Made by a program: the position numbers and the translations under genes
Assembly: GCF_014837245.1 (NCBI RefSeq)
Contig: NZ_JACYFU010000002.1
Coordinates: forward strand, 62,001 to 126,000
DNA length: 64,000 nucleotides
Direction: 5' to 3'
Origin: Devosia oryzisoli
GTDB lineage: Bacteria; Pseudomonadota; Alphaproteobacteria; Rhizobiales; Devosiaceae
In this document: positions 24,954-34,028 of the stretch, one piece after another
Layout of the letters: every line of letters starts with the position of its first letter
Position numbering within the stretch: the stretch's first letter is position 1
The notes under the pieces: model-generated
Told to the model about the DNA's origin: nothing
Databases searched by the model: none
The model's input: the letters and a program-made list of their open reading frames with translations, nothing else

Positions 24954-25994
24954 ATGTCCGTTCTCAAGATTACCGACGTTTCCAAAGTGTTTGCCGGCAA
25001 CACCGTTGCCGTCGACAAGTTCTCGCTCGATGTCGCCGATGGCGAACTGGTTTGCCTGCTCGGCCCATCGGGCTCGGGCAAGTCGACGCTGCTGCGCATG
25101 GTGGGTGGCTTCGAGCGCCCATCGGGCGGGGTCATCACCATCGATGGCGAGGAAATCACCCATCTCTCGCCCGAGAAGCGCCCCACCGGCATGGTGTTCC
25201 AGAGCCACGCGCTCTGGACGCACATGAACGTCTTCAAGAACCTGGCCTTCGGCCTCAAACTGCGCCGCCTGCCGGCCGACGAGATCAAGCGCAAGGTGGA
25301 GGCCGTGCTCGAACTGGTCGGCCTCGCCGGCTACGGCAACCGCCTGACCCACCAGCTTTCGGGCGGCCAGCAGCAGCGCGTGGCCCTGGCCCGTTCGCTC
25401 GTCCTCGAACCCAAGATCCTCCTCCTCGACGAGCCCTTCGCCAGCCTCGACCAGCACCTGCGCGAACGCCTGCGCGAGGAGGTGCGCGACATCCAGCAGC
25501 GCCTCAAGATCACGACGCTCTTCGTGACGCACGGGCAGGACGAGGCCTTATCGATGGCCGACCGCATCGTTGTCATGCGCGACGGACGCACCGAACAGAT
25601 CGACCGCCCCGACGTGGTCTACCGCGATCCCAAGACCCCATTTGTCGCCGGCTTCATCGGCACCATGAACCTGATCGAGGGCACCGTCTCCAACGGCGTC
25701 TTCATCCGCGACAGCCTCCGCGTGCCGCTGCCCATTGCCGATGGCCCGGCGATACTGGCAATCCGCCCGGAATCGCTCGATCTCGTCGCGGCCGAACCGG
25801 GCATGGCGCGGGTCCATCGCGTGACCGATTACGGCACCCATGGCCTCGTTGATCTCGACCTGCCCGATGGGGAGCGCATCAAGTCGATGGTTTCCCATCC
25901 CGACCTCTTCAAGGCCGGCCAGGGCGTTGATCTCAACCCCACCGCCATCGCCGCCTTCAGGGACAAGATGCAAGTCTACCGGAGCCAGACGTGA
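24954..25994 (+). CDS. ABC importer ATPase of module I
   Basis: A 346-residue ATP-binding subunit. Walker A is GPSGSGKST (37-45), the Q-loop VFQSHALW, the signature LSGGQQQR, Walker B LLLDEPFAS and the switch histidine is in FVTHGQDEA. After about residue 235 there is a TOBE-like regulatory domain (ILAIRPESLDLV). It powers the channel formed by the two preceding permeases. The ATG at 24954 lies 11 bases past the permease stop; the frame is open upstream without coding features. The last four bases overlap the phosphodiesterase gene. Confidence 0.9.
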   Translation: MSVLKITDVSKVFAGNTVAVDKFSLDVADGELVCLLGPSGSGKSTLLRMVGGFERPSGGVITIDGEEITHLSPEKRPTGMVFQSHALWTHMNVFKNLAFGLKLRRLPADEIKRKVEAVLELVGLAGYGNRLTHQLSGGQQQRVALARSLVLEPKILLLDEPFASLDQHLRERLREEVRDIQQRLKITTLFVTHGQDEALSMADRIVVMRDGRTEQIDRPDVVYRDPKTPFVAGFIGTMNLIEGTVSNGVFIRDSLRVPLPIADGPAILAIRPESLDLVAAEPGMARVHRVTDYGTHGLVDLDLPDGERIKSMVSHPDLFKAGQGVDLNPTAIAAFRDKMQVYRSQT

Positions 25995-26827
25995 ACGACC
26001 CCCTGTTCATCGAACGCGACGGCCACCGCACCTGGCTCAAATGGCATCGGGCGCGCCGCAAGGCGTCCGACCCGGTATTCACCGGCGGGCGCGTCCTTGA
26101 GGCGATGCGCCTGGGCGCCAGCGTCGAGGTTGATCTGGTGCGCCACGCCGACGACGGCTTTGCCGTCCTCCATGATTTCTCGCTCGAGCGCGAGACGACT
26201 GGCGCCGGGTCGGTGCGGGAGACCTCTGCTGCCGCGCTGCGGCAGTTGCACCTGCGCGGCAACGATGGCCAGCCTCTTGCCGAAATGGTGATGCTGCTCG
26301 AAGATCTCTGCACGCTTCTTGGCCGCGATCCGGCCCATCCGGACGCCCTGCTGCAGCTCGACCTCAAGGAAGACGCGACGAGCATCGACGAGGCCTCAGT
26401 CGCCCATTTCGCCCGGAGCGTCGCGCCGGTTGCCCGCAACATGATCCTGTCGGGCGGTGACGCCGTGGCGGTGGACCGCCTGGCCAAGGCCACGCCCGGC
26501 CTGCGGACCGGTTATGATCCCTGTTACGGGGACTCTCTGGACCAGCTCAAGCGTACCGGCGATTTTGCCCGCTTCGCCACCGAGGCGCTGAAGACTGCCC
26601 CGGATGCCGAGCTGATCTATCTCAACTACCAGATCGTGCTGGCTGCCGAAGACGCAGGCCACGACCTTGTCGCCCCCTTCCACAGGGACGGCCGGCGCAT
26701 CGATGCCTGGACGATCCGTGAGGTGACGCCGGAGAGCATCGGGCAGGTGCAGCGCCTGCTGGCTCTCAAAGTCGACCAGATTACAACCGACGACCCGGAG
26801 GGGCTCTACGCGGCCCTCGCACAATGA
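25991..26827 (+). CDS. Glycerophosphodiester phosphodiesterase-like enzyme of module I
   Basis: A 278-residue GDPD-type TIM-barrel protein with no signal peptide, so it acts in the cytoplasm on the imported compound. The catalytic His-Arg is in WHRARR (His19, Arg20), the metal pair is VEVD (Glu46, Asp48) and the second catalytic His is LHDFS (His61). It departs from classical UgpQ: HRAR replaces HRGA, and LDLK (Asp124) stands where the usual motif is EIK. It therefore looks like a divergent branch, perhaps for sugar phosphodiesters such as agrocinopine (as AccF) or glycerophosphoinositol. ATGA overlaps on both sides couple it to the ATPase and the phosphatase. Confidence 0.8.
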   Translation: MNDPLFIERDGHRTWLKWHRARRKASDPVFTGGRVLEAMRLGASVEVDLVRHADDGFAVLHDFSLERETTGAGSVRETSAAALRQLHLRGNDGQPLAEMVMLLEDLCTLLGRDPAHPDALLQLDLKEDATSIDEASVAHFARSVAPVARNMILSGGDAVAVDRLAKATPGLRTGYDPCYGDSLDQLKRTGDFARFATEALKTAPDAELIYLNYQIVLAAEDAGHDLVAPFHRDGRRIDAWTIREVTPESIGQVQRLLALKVDQITTDDPEGLYAALAQ

Positions 26828-27639
26828 CCCAAGACATCTCAGCCATTCTCGACGACATGGTGGACGCCGCGCGGCAGGCGGGCGCCCTCACCCTCGAACA
26901 CTTCAAGCGCTTCCGCGAGCTCGAGATCGGGGTCAAGGGCCCGGGCGATTTCGTCTCCGACGCAGACCGCGAATCCGAGCAGCTGATCCGCAAGCACCTG
27001 CTCTCGCGCTATACCGGCTGGAGCCTGACCGGCGAGGAGTTCGACCCCGTCGAGGGCGAGAACCGCGATTATCGCTTCCTCGTGGACCCGATCGACGGCA
27101 CCACCAACTTCATCAACGGCCACCACTACACCATCACCATCGCGCTGCGCCGCGGCCGCGAGACGCTGTGCGGGCTCATCTACAATCCCGTCAGCGACGA
27201 GATGTTCACCGCCATCAAGGGCGAAGGCGCCTATCTCAACGGCGAGCACCTCCATGTCAGCCGCTCCACCGATGTGGGTCTGATGATGGTCGGCACGGGC
27301 CTGCCCGTCCCCGGCCTCTCGCTCTACCCCGGCGCCTATCAGCGCCTCGACGCCATCCGCGCGCCGATCGGTGCCGTGCGCATCGTCGGGAGCGCGGCCA
27401 ATAGCTGCGCCTATGTCGCCTGCGGACGGCTGACCGGGTACTTCGAGGAGACCGGGTTCGTCGACACCGCCGCCGGCATTCTCTTGGTGGAAGAGGCGGG
27501 CGGCATCGTCACCGACTGGTGGGGCCGCGGCCCGGAAGTTTACGAGCGCACCGGCACGCTGATCGTCGCCAACCCGGCCACCCACGCCTTCCTGATGGAC
27601 CAACTCAAGGACGTGCCGCGCAAGGACCCGCGGGACTGA
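26824..27639 (+). CDS. Inositol monophosphatase family phosphatase of module I
   Basis: A 271-residue Mg-dependent phosphatase of the IMPase/SuhB family. The metal ligands are Glu71 (LTGEEF), Asp88 and Asp91 (VDPIDGTTNF) and Asp214 (FVDTAAG, where the family usually has WDxAAG). The substrate side includes GSAAN (189-193). It overlaps the phosphodiesterase gene by four bases. The natural reading is that the phosphodiesterase releases a sugar or inositol phosphate which this enzyme dephosphorylates, giving free phosphate and a carbon source. A housekeeping SuhB role is less likely because of the operon. Confidence 0.85.
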   Translation: MTQDISAILDDMVDAARQAGALTLEHFKRFRELEIGVKGPGDFVSDADRESEQLIRKHLLSRYTGWSLTGEEFDPVEGENRDYRFLVDPIDGTTNFINGHHYTITIALRRGRETLCGLIYNPVSDEMFTAIKGEGAYLNGEHLHVSRSTDVGLMMVGTGLPVPGLSLYPGAYQRLDAIRAPIGAVRIVGSAANSCAYVACGRLTGYFEETGFVDTAAGILLVEEAGGIVTDWWGRGPEVYERTGTLIVANPATHAFLMDQLKDVPRKDPRD

Positions 27640-27669
27640 CCATCCGGCCAGTCTCACTGCCCCAGCAGA

Positions 27670-27718
27670 CCTCACCCTGAGCCCGTCGACCTCACCCTGA
27701 GCCCGTCGAAGGGCGAGG
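27670..27718. repeat. Tandem 20-base intergenic repeat with a hairpin arm
   Basis: The 20-base unit CCTCACCCTGAGCCCGTCGA occurs twice in direct, perfect succession (27670-27689 and 27690-27709). The second copy then pairs with AGGGCGAGG (27710-27718) to form a 9-base arm with one mismatch. It resembles a family of intergenic palindromes common in alphaproteobacteria. It sits between two convergent genes. Confidence 0.7.
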
Positions 27719-27751
27719 TCGTGGGGCACGCTGTGCGCGTCGCACCGCGAA

Positions 27752-27769
27752 GCCCTGGTGACCCAGGGC
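27752..27769. terminator. Hairpin in convergent gap between phosphatase and Na/Pi cotransporter
   Basis: GCCCTGG and CCAGGGC pair around TGAC at 27752-27769. There is no T tract. With the repeat at 27670 it fills the 162-base gap between the converging genes and may end both transcripts. Confidence 0.4.
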
Positions 27770-27801
27770 AGTTGTATCCCGGGCCTCGTTACGGCTACGC
27801 T

Positions 27802-29463
27802 CTATCGATCGGCGTTGACCAGCTTCGAGCGTCGCAGTTCGCCATTGTCGCTGAGGATCGAATAGGCGATGCCGCTCAGCAGCGAGTTGATGCGCCGCAG
27901 GGCGTGGATCGCTTCGAGATGCAGGTCGCTGGTCTCAAAACTATTGGCATTGCCGGTGCGCAGGCGCTGGAAGTGCAGGTCCACGCTGCGCCGTTCCTGG
28001 GCGCCGATCTCTTCCTTTTCCGCGATCAGCTGCCGGGCCGATTCCGTATCTTCCGAGACCAGCACGTTGAGCGCCAATTGCATGTTCGAGAGCACGCGCG
28101 CATGCAGATCGGTCAGCTCCTGCCAGCCCTGCGGCGAGAACACGAGGCGCCGTTCGAGCTTCTGGTCCGCGATGCGCAGCAGCTGCCGGGTGACGATGTC
28201 TCCGGCTTGCTCGAGGCCCATCGCAAAGCTGGTGAGATCGGCGGCACGGCGCATCTGGACGGGATCCATGGCATCGTAATCGAGCTTGGTGAGAAAGAGC
28301 TTGATGTCGCGGTTGGCCTGGTCGACTTCGGGCTCGAGCGACTTGACGCGACGGATGGCGGCCTTGTCGCCGCTCTGGAAGATTTCCATCACCGGCTGCA
28401 GCATCACCTCAACCATTTCGCTCATGCGCAACAATTCGCGCGTGGCACTGGCAAGAGCCGAATCGGCGCTGGGGTGGCGCTGGCCGCTAAGCGCGGGCGT
28501 GCGCAGCCGCGCGACATTGATGTCGCCTCTGTCGGGCGCATCCTGCACGAAGCGATCGGCGAGGTTGGCGACAAGGCGCGTCAGGGGCAGTCCCAGGATC
28601 ATCACGCCAAGGTTGAACACGATATGGAGCAGGCTCGCCTGCTGTCCCACCGTTCCCGGCAAGCCCAGCTGGTGCAGCTGGAACAGTTGGAACAGGACGA
28701 GGCAGAGAATGGCCGCGCCACCCCGGAACACCAGTGCGCCGATGGCGATCCGGCGGGCGCGCACGTCGGACCCCCGGGTCATGCCGAAAGCGATCAGCGT
28801 GCCGCCCAGATTGGCTCCGAGCACGAACGCCGCCGCGATCTCGAAGGGAATCAGGCCCGCCGTGCCGAAGGTGATGATGACCAGCACGCTCGCCACCGAG
28901 GAATAGCTTGCCCAGGTGATGACGGTCGCCACGAGGAAGCTCGTCCACAGGTCACCGCGCAGATACCCAATAACGGAAGCCAGAACGTCGCTGTCGCGCC
29001 ACGGCGCAGTCGCTTCCGACACCATTTCGAGAGAGAGGAGCACGAAGGCGATGCCCAGAATCATGCGCCCCAGCTGCTTGGTCTGCCGTGAGTTGCCGCG
29101 CAGGAACAGCAGGCCCCCCGCGATGATCAGCGGGGCGGTGAACAGGGAAAGGTCGAAGGACAGCACGCTGGCGACGAGGGCGGAGCCGAAATAGGCGCCC
29201 AGCATCAGCGCCAGACCCGTTGTCCCCGCCATCAGGCCCCCTGCCGCGAAGCTGGAGGCGAGCGCCGCGACGGCGGTGGAACTCTGCAGGGCGATCGCCA
29301 TCACCGTGCCGACGCCGGCGGCCCCGAGGCGACTCTTTTCGGCATGAGCGAGCATACGCTTGAGCGGGGCGGCATAGGCCCGCTCAACCGCTGTGCGCAC
29401 CATCCGCACGGCCCAGAGCAGCAGCACGATGGCAGCCACCAGTTGGACGATGATGAAGTACAT
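27802..29463 (-). CDS. Na/Pi cotransporter family protein with PhoU-like domain
   Basis: A 553-residue inner-membrane protein. The N-terminal 300 residues have about eight or nine helices and the inverted repeats of the Na/Pi cotransporter family, with QSSTA at 60-64 and the matching WASYSSVASV in the second half. The C-terminal 200 residues are soluble, helical and PhoU-like (LLRMSEMVEVMLQPVME). Such proteins move phosphate with sodium and may sense it. The gene lies back-to-back with ugpB and between two phosphodiester uptake modules. GlpR-like and LacI-like sites lie in the shared divergent region 29464-29746. Confidence 0.87.
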   Translation of the reverse strand: MYFIIVQLVAAIVLLLWAVRMVRTAVERAYAAPLKRMLAHAEKSRLGAAGVGTVMAIALQSSTAVAALASSFAAGGLMAGTTGLALMLGAYFGSALVASVLSFDLSLFTAPLIIAGGLLFLRGNSRQTKQLGRMILGIAFVLLSLEMVSEATAPWRDSDVLASVIGYLRGDLWTSFLVATVITWASYSSVASVLVIITFGTAGLIPFEIAAAFVLGANLGGTLIAFGMTRGSDVRARRIAIGALVFRGGAAILCLVLFQLFQLHQLGLPGTVGQQASLLHIVFNLGVMILGLPLTRLVANLADRFVQDAPDRGDINVARLRTPALSGQRHPSADSALASATRELLRMSEMVEVMLQPVMEIFQSGDKAAIRRVKSLEPEVDQANRDIKLFLTKLDYDAMDPVQMRRAADLTSFAMGLEQAGDIVTRQLLRIADQKLERRLVFSPQGWQELTDLHARVLSNMQLALNVLVSEDTESARQLIAEKEEIGAQERRSVDLHFQRLRTGNANSFETSDLHLEAIHALRRINSLLSGIAYSILSDNGELRRSKLVNADR

Positions 29464-29507
29464 TCCTCTTCCTCGCTCGGGGCGCGCGACCGCCCGCTTT
29501 GCCCATG

Positions 29508-29521
29508 ATGTTCACATGAGC
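29508..29521 (+). promoter_or_regulatory. GlpR-like half-palindrome near the Na/Pi start
   Basis: ATGTTCACATGAGC is 12 of 14 identical to the start of the better palindrome at 29649. It lies 45 bases upstream of the Na/Pi cotransporter start codon, so each divergent gene has one such element close by. Confidence 0.4.
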
Positions 29522-29536
29522 GCTCCACATGCAATC

Positions 29537-29549
29537 GCACACGTGTGCA
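29537..29549. promoter_or_regulatory. LacI-type operator, site C (shared with module I)
   Basis: GCACACGTGTGCA includes a perfect 12-base palindrome, GCACACGTGTGC. It differs from the core of site A (GCACACGCGTGCA at 21761-21773) at one base. It lies in the middle of the divergent region between the Na/Pi cotransporter and ugpB, suggesting that the regulator encoded at 20743 also acts here. Confidence 0.5.
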
Positions 29550-29648
29550 CGGTGTGGAGAAGTTTTCTTTCGCATACCGGTTGCTGCGATTTTGTAGAAC
29601 TTTCAAGGCCCTGTACAGGCGGGCGCGACGTTGTTTTCCCCAGCGGCC

Positions 29649-29664
29649 ATGTTCAAATGAACAT
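29649..29664. promoter_or_regulatory. GlpR/DeoR-like operator upstream of ugpB
   Basis: ATGTTCAAATGAACAT is symmetric at 14 of 16 positions. The ATGTTC and GAACAT halves are those of the E. coli GlpR operator, here four rather than six bases apart. It lies 83 bases before ugpB, in an operon that itself encodes a DeoR/GlpR-family regulator. Confidence 0.55.
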
Positions 29665-29746
29665 TTTTGGTTGCATTGGCTCCTACGGCTGCTACGACTT
29701 GGGAGAAATCCGGGACGGGGAGGTTCCGGCAAACAAGGGAGTGAGC

Positions 29747-31072
29747 ATGTTCAAGAAAGCATTGTGCCTGTCTGCAGGCCTCGCCGTCATCATGGCCGCC
29801 ACACCGGCGCTGGCCCAGACGGAAATCTCGTGGTGGCACGCCATGGATGCCGAGCTCGGCAAGAAGCTCGAGGAAATCGCCAACGGCTTCAACGAGAGCC
29901 AGTCCGAATTCAAGGTCGTCCCGACCTACAAGGGCAGCTATCCCGAGACGCTGACAGCCGCCATCGCCGCCTTCCGCGCCAATGAGCAGCCCGCCATCGT
30001 GCAGGTGTTCGAAGTTGGCACCGGCACCATGATGGCCGCCAAGGGCGCCGTCAAACCCGTCTATCAGCTGATGGAAGAAAACGGCGAGCCGTGGGATCCG
30101 TCAGGGTTCCTCGCACCCGTGACGGGCTACTATTCCGACACGGACGGCAACATCCTGTCGATGCCGTTCAACTCGTCCACCCCGATCATGTACTACAACA
30201 AGGACGTGTTCGAGAAAGCTGGCCTCGACCCTGAGACCCCGCCCAAGACCTGGGCCGAGCTCGAGGAAATGAGCCGCAAGATCATGGAATCGGGCGCGGC
30301 TCCGTGCGGCTTCACCACCGGCTGGGTGAGCTGGGTGCAGCTCGAGAACCTCTCGGCGATCCACGACCAGCCCTACGGCACGCTCGAGAACGGCTTTGGT
30401 GGCCTCGGCACCGAATTCGTCTTCAACGGCGATGTGCAGACCAAGCACTGGGAAAACCTCAAGAAGTGGGCTGACGAAGGCCTGTTCGAATATGGTGGCC
30501 CCGTGGGCGGCGCCGACGCTCCGCCGAAGTTCTACTCGGGCGAATGCGCCATCTACATGAACTCCTCCGCATCGCGGGCCGGCGTCATCAACAACGCCAA
30601 GGACTTCGAAGTGGGCTTTGCGCCCCTGCCCTACTATGACGACGTGACGACCGACCCGAAGAACTCGATCATCGGCGGCGCGACGCTCTGGGTGCTCAAT
30701 GGCAAGGACCCGGAAGTCTACAAGGGTGTGGCACAGTTCTTCACCTACCTGTCTTCTCCTGAAGTCCAGGCCGGCTGGCATCAGTTCACCGGCTACCTGC
30801 CGGTCACCAACGCGGCCTACGAACTGGGCCAGGAGCAGGGCTACTACGAAGAGAACCCGGGCTCCGACGTCGCCATCAAGCAGATCACCCGTGGCACGCC
30901 GACAGCCAATTCCAAGGGCGTTCGCTTCGGTAACCTGACGCAGGTCCGCACGGTGATCGACGAGGAATTCGAAGCCCTGCTGGCCGGCAACAAGACGGCC
31001 AAGGAAGCGCTCGACGCAGCCGTCGAACGCGGCAATCAGATCCTGCGCGACTTCGAAGCCGCCAATAGCTGA
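29747..31072 (+). CDS. ugpB: sn-glycerol-3-phosphate/glycerophosphodiester binding protein UgpB
   Basis: A 441-residue periplasmic binding protein. The signal peptide MFKKALCLSAGLAVIMAATP ends ALA before Gln24. TEISWWHAMDAELGKKLEEIANGFN, PAIVQVFEVGTGTMMAAKGAVKP and FNSSTPIMYYNKDVFEKAGLDP are characteristic of UgpB. It captures glycerol-3-phosphate and glycerophosphodiesters for the UgpAEC importer encoded downstream. I chose ATG at 29747, after AAGGGAGTGAG; the frame is open far upstream but the signal peptide fixes the start. A strong stem-loop follows the stop codon (31081-31112). Confidence 0.93.
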   Translation: MFKKALCLSAGLAVIMAATPALAQTEISWWHAMDAELGKKLEEIANGFNESQSEFKVVPTYKGSYPETLTAAIAAFRANEQPAIVQVFEVGTGTMMAAKGAVKPVYQLMEENGEPWDPSGFLAPVTGYYSDTDGNILSMPFNSSTPIMYYNKDVFEKAGLDPETPPKTWAELEEMSRKIMESGAAPCGFTTGWVSWVQLENLSAIHDQPYGTLENGFGGLGTEFVFNGDVQTKHWENLKKWADEGLFEYGGPVGGADAPPKFYSGECAIYMNSSASRAGVINNAKDFEVGFAPLPYYDDVTTDPKNSIIGGATLWVLNGKDPEVYKGVAQFFTYLSSPEVQAGWHQFTGYLPVTNAAYELGQEQGYYEENPGSDVAIKQITRGTPTANSKGVRFGNLTQVRTVIDEEFEALLAGNKTAKEALDAAVERGNQILRDFEAANS

Positions 31073-31080
31073 TCCTCCCC

Positions 31081-31112
31081 GGATCGTCCCGGCTGCACGG
31101 CCGGGGCGATCC
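31081..31112 (+). terminator. Strong stem-loop after ugpB (likely mRNA-stabilising or attenuating)
   Basis: GGATCGTCCCGGC pairs with GCCGGGGCGATCC (13 pairs, one G-T) around TGCACG. There is no T tract, and the operon continues with ugpA 64 bases later. It most likely sets a high binding-protein to permease ratio by partial termination or protection of the 3' end. Confidence 0.65.
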
Positions 31113-31176
31113 ACCCCGCTGGCATGACATGCCCAGCGGCAGTTGCAGCTCGGACCGACGGGAGTGATTTCGGCCC

Positions 31177-32061
31177 ATGCAAACCAAGCGGACCATTTTC
31201 CCCAACAAGCTCCTGCCCTACCTGCTGCTCACGCCGCAGCTGGCGGTGACGCTGATCTTCTTCATCTGGCCCGCGGCCCAGGCGGTGAAGTCCTCCTTCG
31301 AGCGGGAAGATCCGTTCGGCTTCAGGACCACCTTCATCTGGTTCGAAAACTATACGCGCCTGTTTTCCGAGGCGACCTATCTCAATTCCGTAGGCAAGAC
31401 GGCGCTTTTCGCCATCTCGGTCACGCTCCTGTCCATGAGCCTGTCGCTGTTGCTGGCGGTCGCGGTCAACCGCGTGCTGCGCACCAACCGGCTCTACACC
31501 ACGCTGCTGGTCTGGCCCTATGCGGTGGCGCCGGTGGTGGTGGGCATCCTCTGGTGGTTCATGTTCAACCCCAGCATTGGCATTGCCCCCTATCTCATGC
31601 GCGGCCTCGGCATCGACTGGAACCATCGCATCGATGGCACCGATGCCATGCTGCTGGTCATCATGGCGGCCAGCTGGAAGCAGATTTCATACAACTTCCT
31701 GTTCTTCGTGGCCGGCCTCCAGTCGGTGCCGCAATCGCTCACCGAGGCGGCCGCGATCGATGGTGCCGGTCCCTTCAAGCGGTTCTGGACGATTGTTTTC
31801 CCGCTGCTGTCGCCGACGACATTCTTCCTCCTCATCGTCAACATCAACTACGCCATGTTCGACACTTTCGGCATCATCGATGCCACGACCTCGGGCGGCC
31901 CGGCGCAGGCGACCAACATCCTGGTCTACAAGGTCTATGCCGATGGGTTCCTGGGGCTCAACATCGGCTCCTCGGCCGCCCAATCCGTCGTTCTCATGCT
32001 GATCGTCATCGCCCTTACAGCCGTCCAGTTCCGCTTCGTCGAGCGGCGCGTGCAGTACTGA
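31177..32061 (+). CDS. ugpA: Glycerol-3-phosphate ABC importer permease UgpA
   Basis: A 294-residue inner-membrane permease with six helices. The start [20 protein letters not shown] and the sequence [21 protein letters not shown] are those of UgpA. The EAA loop [23 protein letters not shown] is intact. It forms the channel with UgpE, encoded 13 bases downstream. It is preceded by a 104-base gap containing the ugpB stem-loop. Confidence 0.92.
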   Translation: MQTKRTIFPNKLLPYLLLTPQLAVTLIFFIWPAAQAVKSSFEREDPFGFRTTFIWFENYTRLFSEATYLNSVGKTALFAISVTLLSMSLSLLLAVAVNRVLRTNRLYTTLLVWPYAVAPVVVGILWWFMFNPSIGIAPYLMRGLGIDWNHRIDGTDAMLLVIMAASWKQISYNFLFFVAGLQSVPQSLTEAAAIDGAGPFKRFWTIVFPLLSPTTFFLLIVNINYAMFDTFGIIDATTSGGPAQATNILVYKVYADGFLGLNIGSSAAQSVVLMLIVIALTAVQFRFVERRVQY

Positions 32062-32074
32062 GGAGGCAACACAA

Positions 32075-32923
32075 ATGGTCGAAAACCGCCCCTTCCTGAG
32101 CTTCCTCACCCATCTGGTGCTGATCGCCGGCGTCCTGATCGTCGTGTTCCCGGTGTACCTGGCCTTCGTCGCCTCGACGCATGCCGACGGAGAGTTTCTC
32201 AGCGGACTTGTGCCGCTGCTGCCTGGACCGAACCTCGTCGAAAACTACTGGCATATGCTGACGGTGGGCATCTCCACCGCCGGCGCGCCCCCGCTCTGGA
32301 TCATGCTGACCAACTCGCTGATCATCGCCATCTGCATTGCGGTGGGCAAGATCATCATCTCGCTGCTCTCGGCCTATGCGATCGTGTTCTTCAAGTTCCC
32401 GTTCCGGCTGCTGGCGTTCTGGATCATCTTCATCACGCTGATGCTGCCGGTCGAGGTCCGCATCATCCCCACCTTCAAGGTGGTCGCAGATCTGGGGCTC
32501 CTCAATTCCTATGTCGGCCTCACTCTTCCGCTCATCGCCTCGGCGACGGCCACCTTCCTCTTCCGCCAGTTCTTCCTCACCATTCCGGACGAACTGATGG
32601 AGGCCGCCCGCGTCGATGGCGCCGGCCCGCTCAAGTTCTTCCGCGATATCCTCCTGCCGCTCTCGCGCACCAACATCGCCGCCCTGTTCGTGATCCTCTT
32701 CATCTACGGCTGGGTGCAGTATCTCTGGCCGCTGCTCGTCACCACCGACAGCCGCTATTACACCGTCGTCATGGGCATCAAGCGCCTCGCGGCCACCGCC
32801 GATGGGGAGCCGCAGTGGCACCTCGTCATGGCTGCCGTCATGCTGGCCATGCTGCCCCCCGTCCTCGTCGTCATCTTCATGCAGCGCCTGTTCGTCAAAG
32901 GCCTGGTCGAAACGGAGAAATAA
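32075..32923 (+). CDS. ugpE: Glycerol-3-phosphate ABC importer permease UgpE
   Basis: A 282-residue inner-membrane permease, partner of UgpA. ENRPFLSFLTHLVLIAGVLIV at the start, GEFLSGLVPLLPGPNLVENY and the EAA loop DELMEAARVDGAGPLKFFRDILLP match UgpE. The end MQRLFVKGLVETEK is also typical. The ATG follows GAGGAGGCAACACAA. UgpC begins three bases after its stop. Confidence 0.93.
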   Translation: MVENRPFLSFLTHLVLIAGVLIVVFPVYLAFVASTHADGEFLSGLVPLLPGPNLVENYWHMLTVGISTAGAPPLWIMLTNSLIIAICIAVGKIIISLLSAYAIVFFKFPFRLLAFWIIFITLMLPVEVRIIPTFKVVADLGLLNSYVGLTLPLIASATATFLFRQFFLTIPDELMEAARVDGAGPLKFFRDILLPLSRTNIAALFVILFIYGWVQYLWPLLVTTDSRYYTVVMGIKRLAATADGEPQWHLVMAAVMLAMLPPVLVVIFMQRLFVKGLVETEK

Positions 32924-32926
32924 GCC

Positions 32927-33979
<1,053 letters not shown>

Positions 33980-34028
33980 CAGAACCGACTTACTGGCTCG
34001 GCCAACCTTTCCACGCAAGAAGCTCATC

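Noticed and set aside
27670-27709. Possible CRISPR or phage attachment repeat
   Set aside because: Only two immediately adjacent copies without spacers, no cas or integrase gene and no tRNA nearby.
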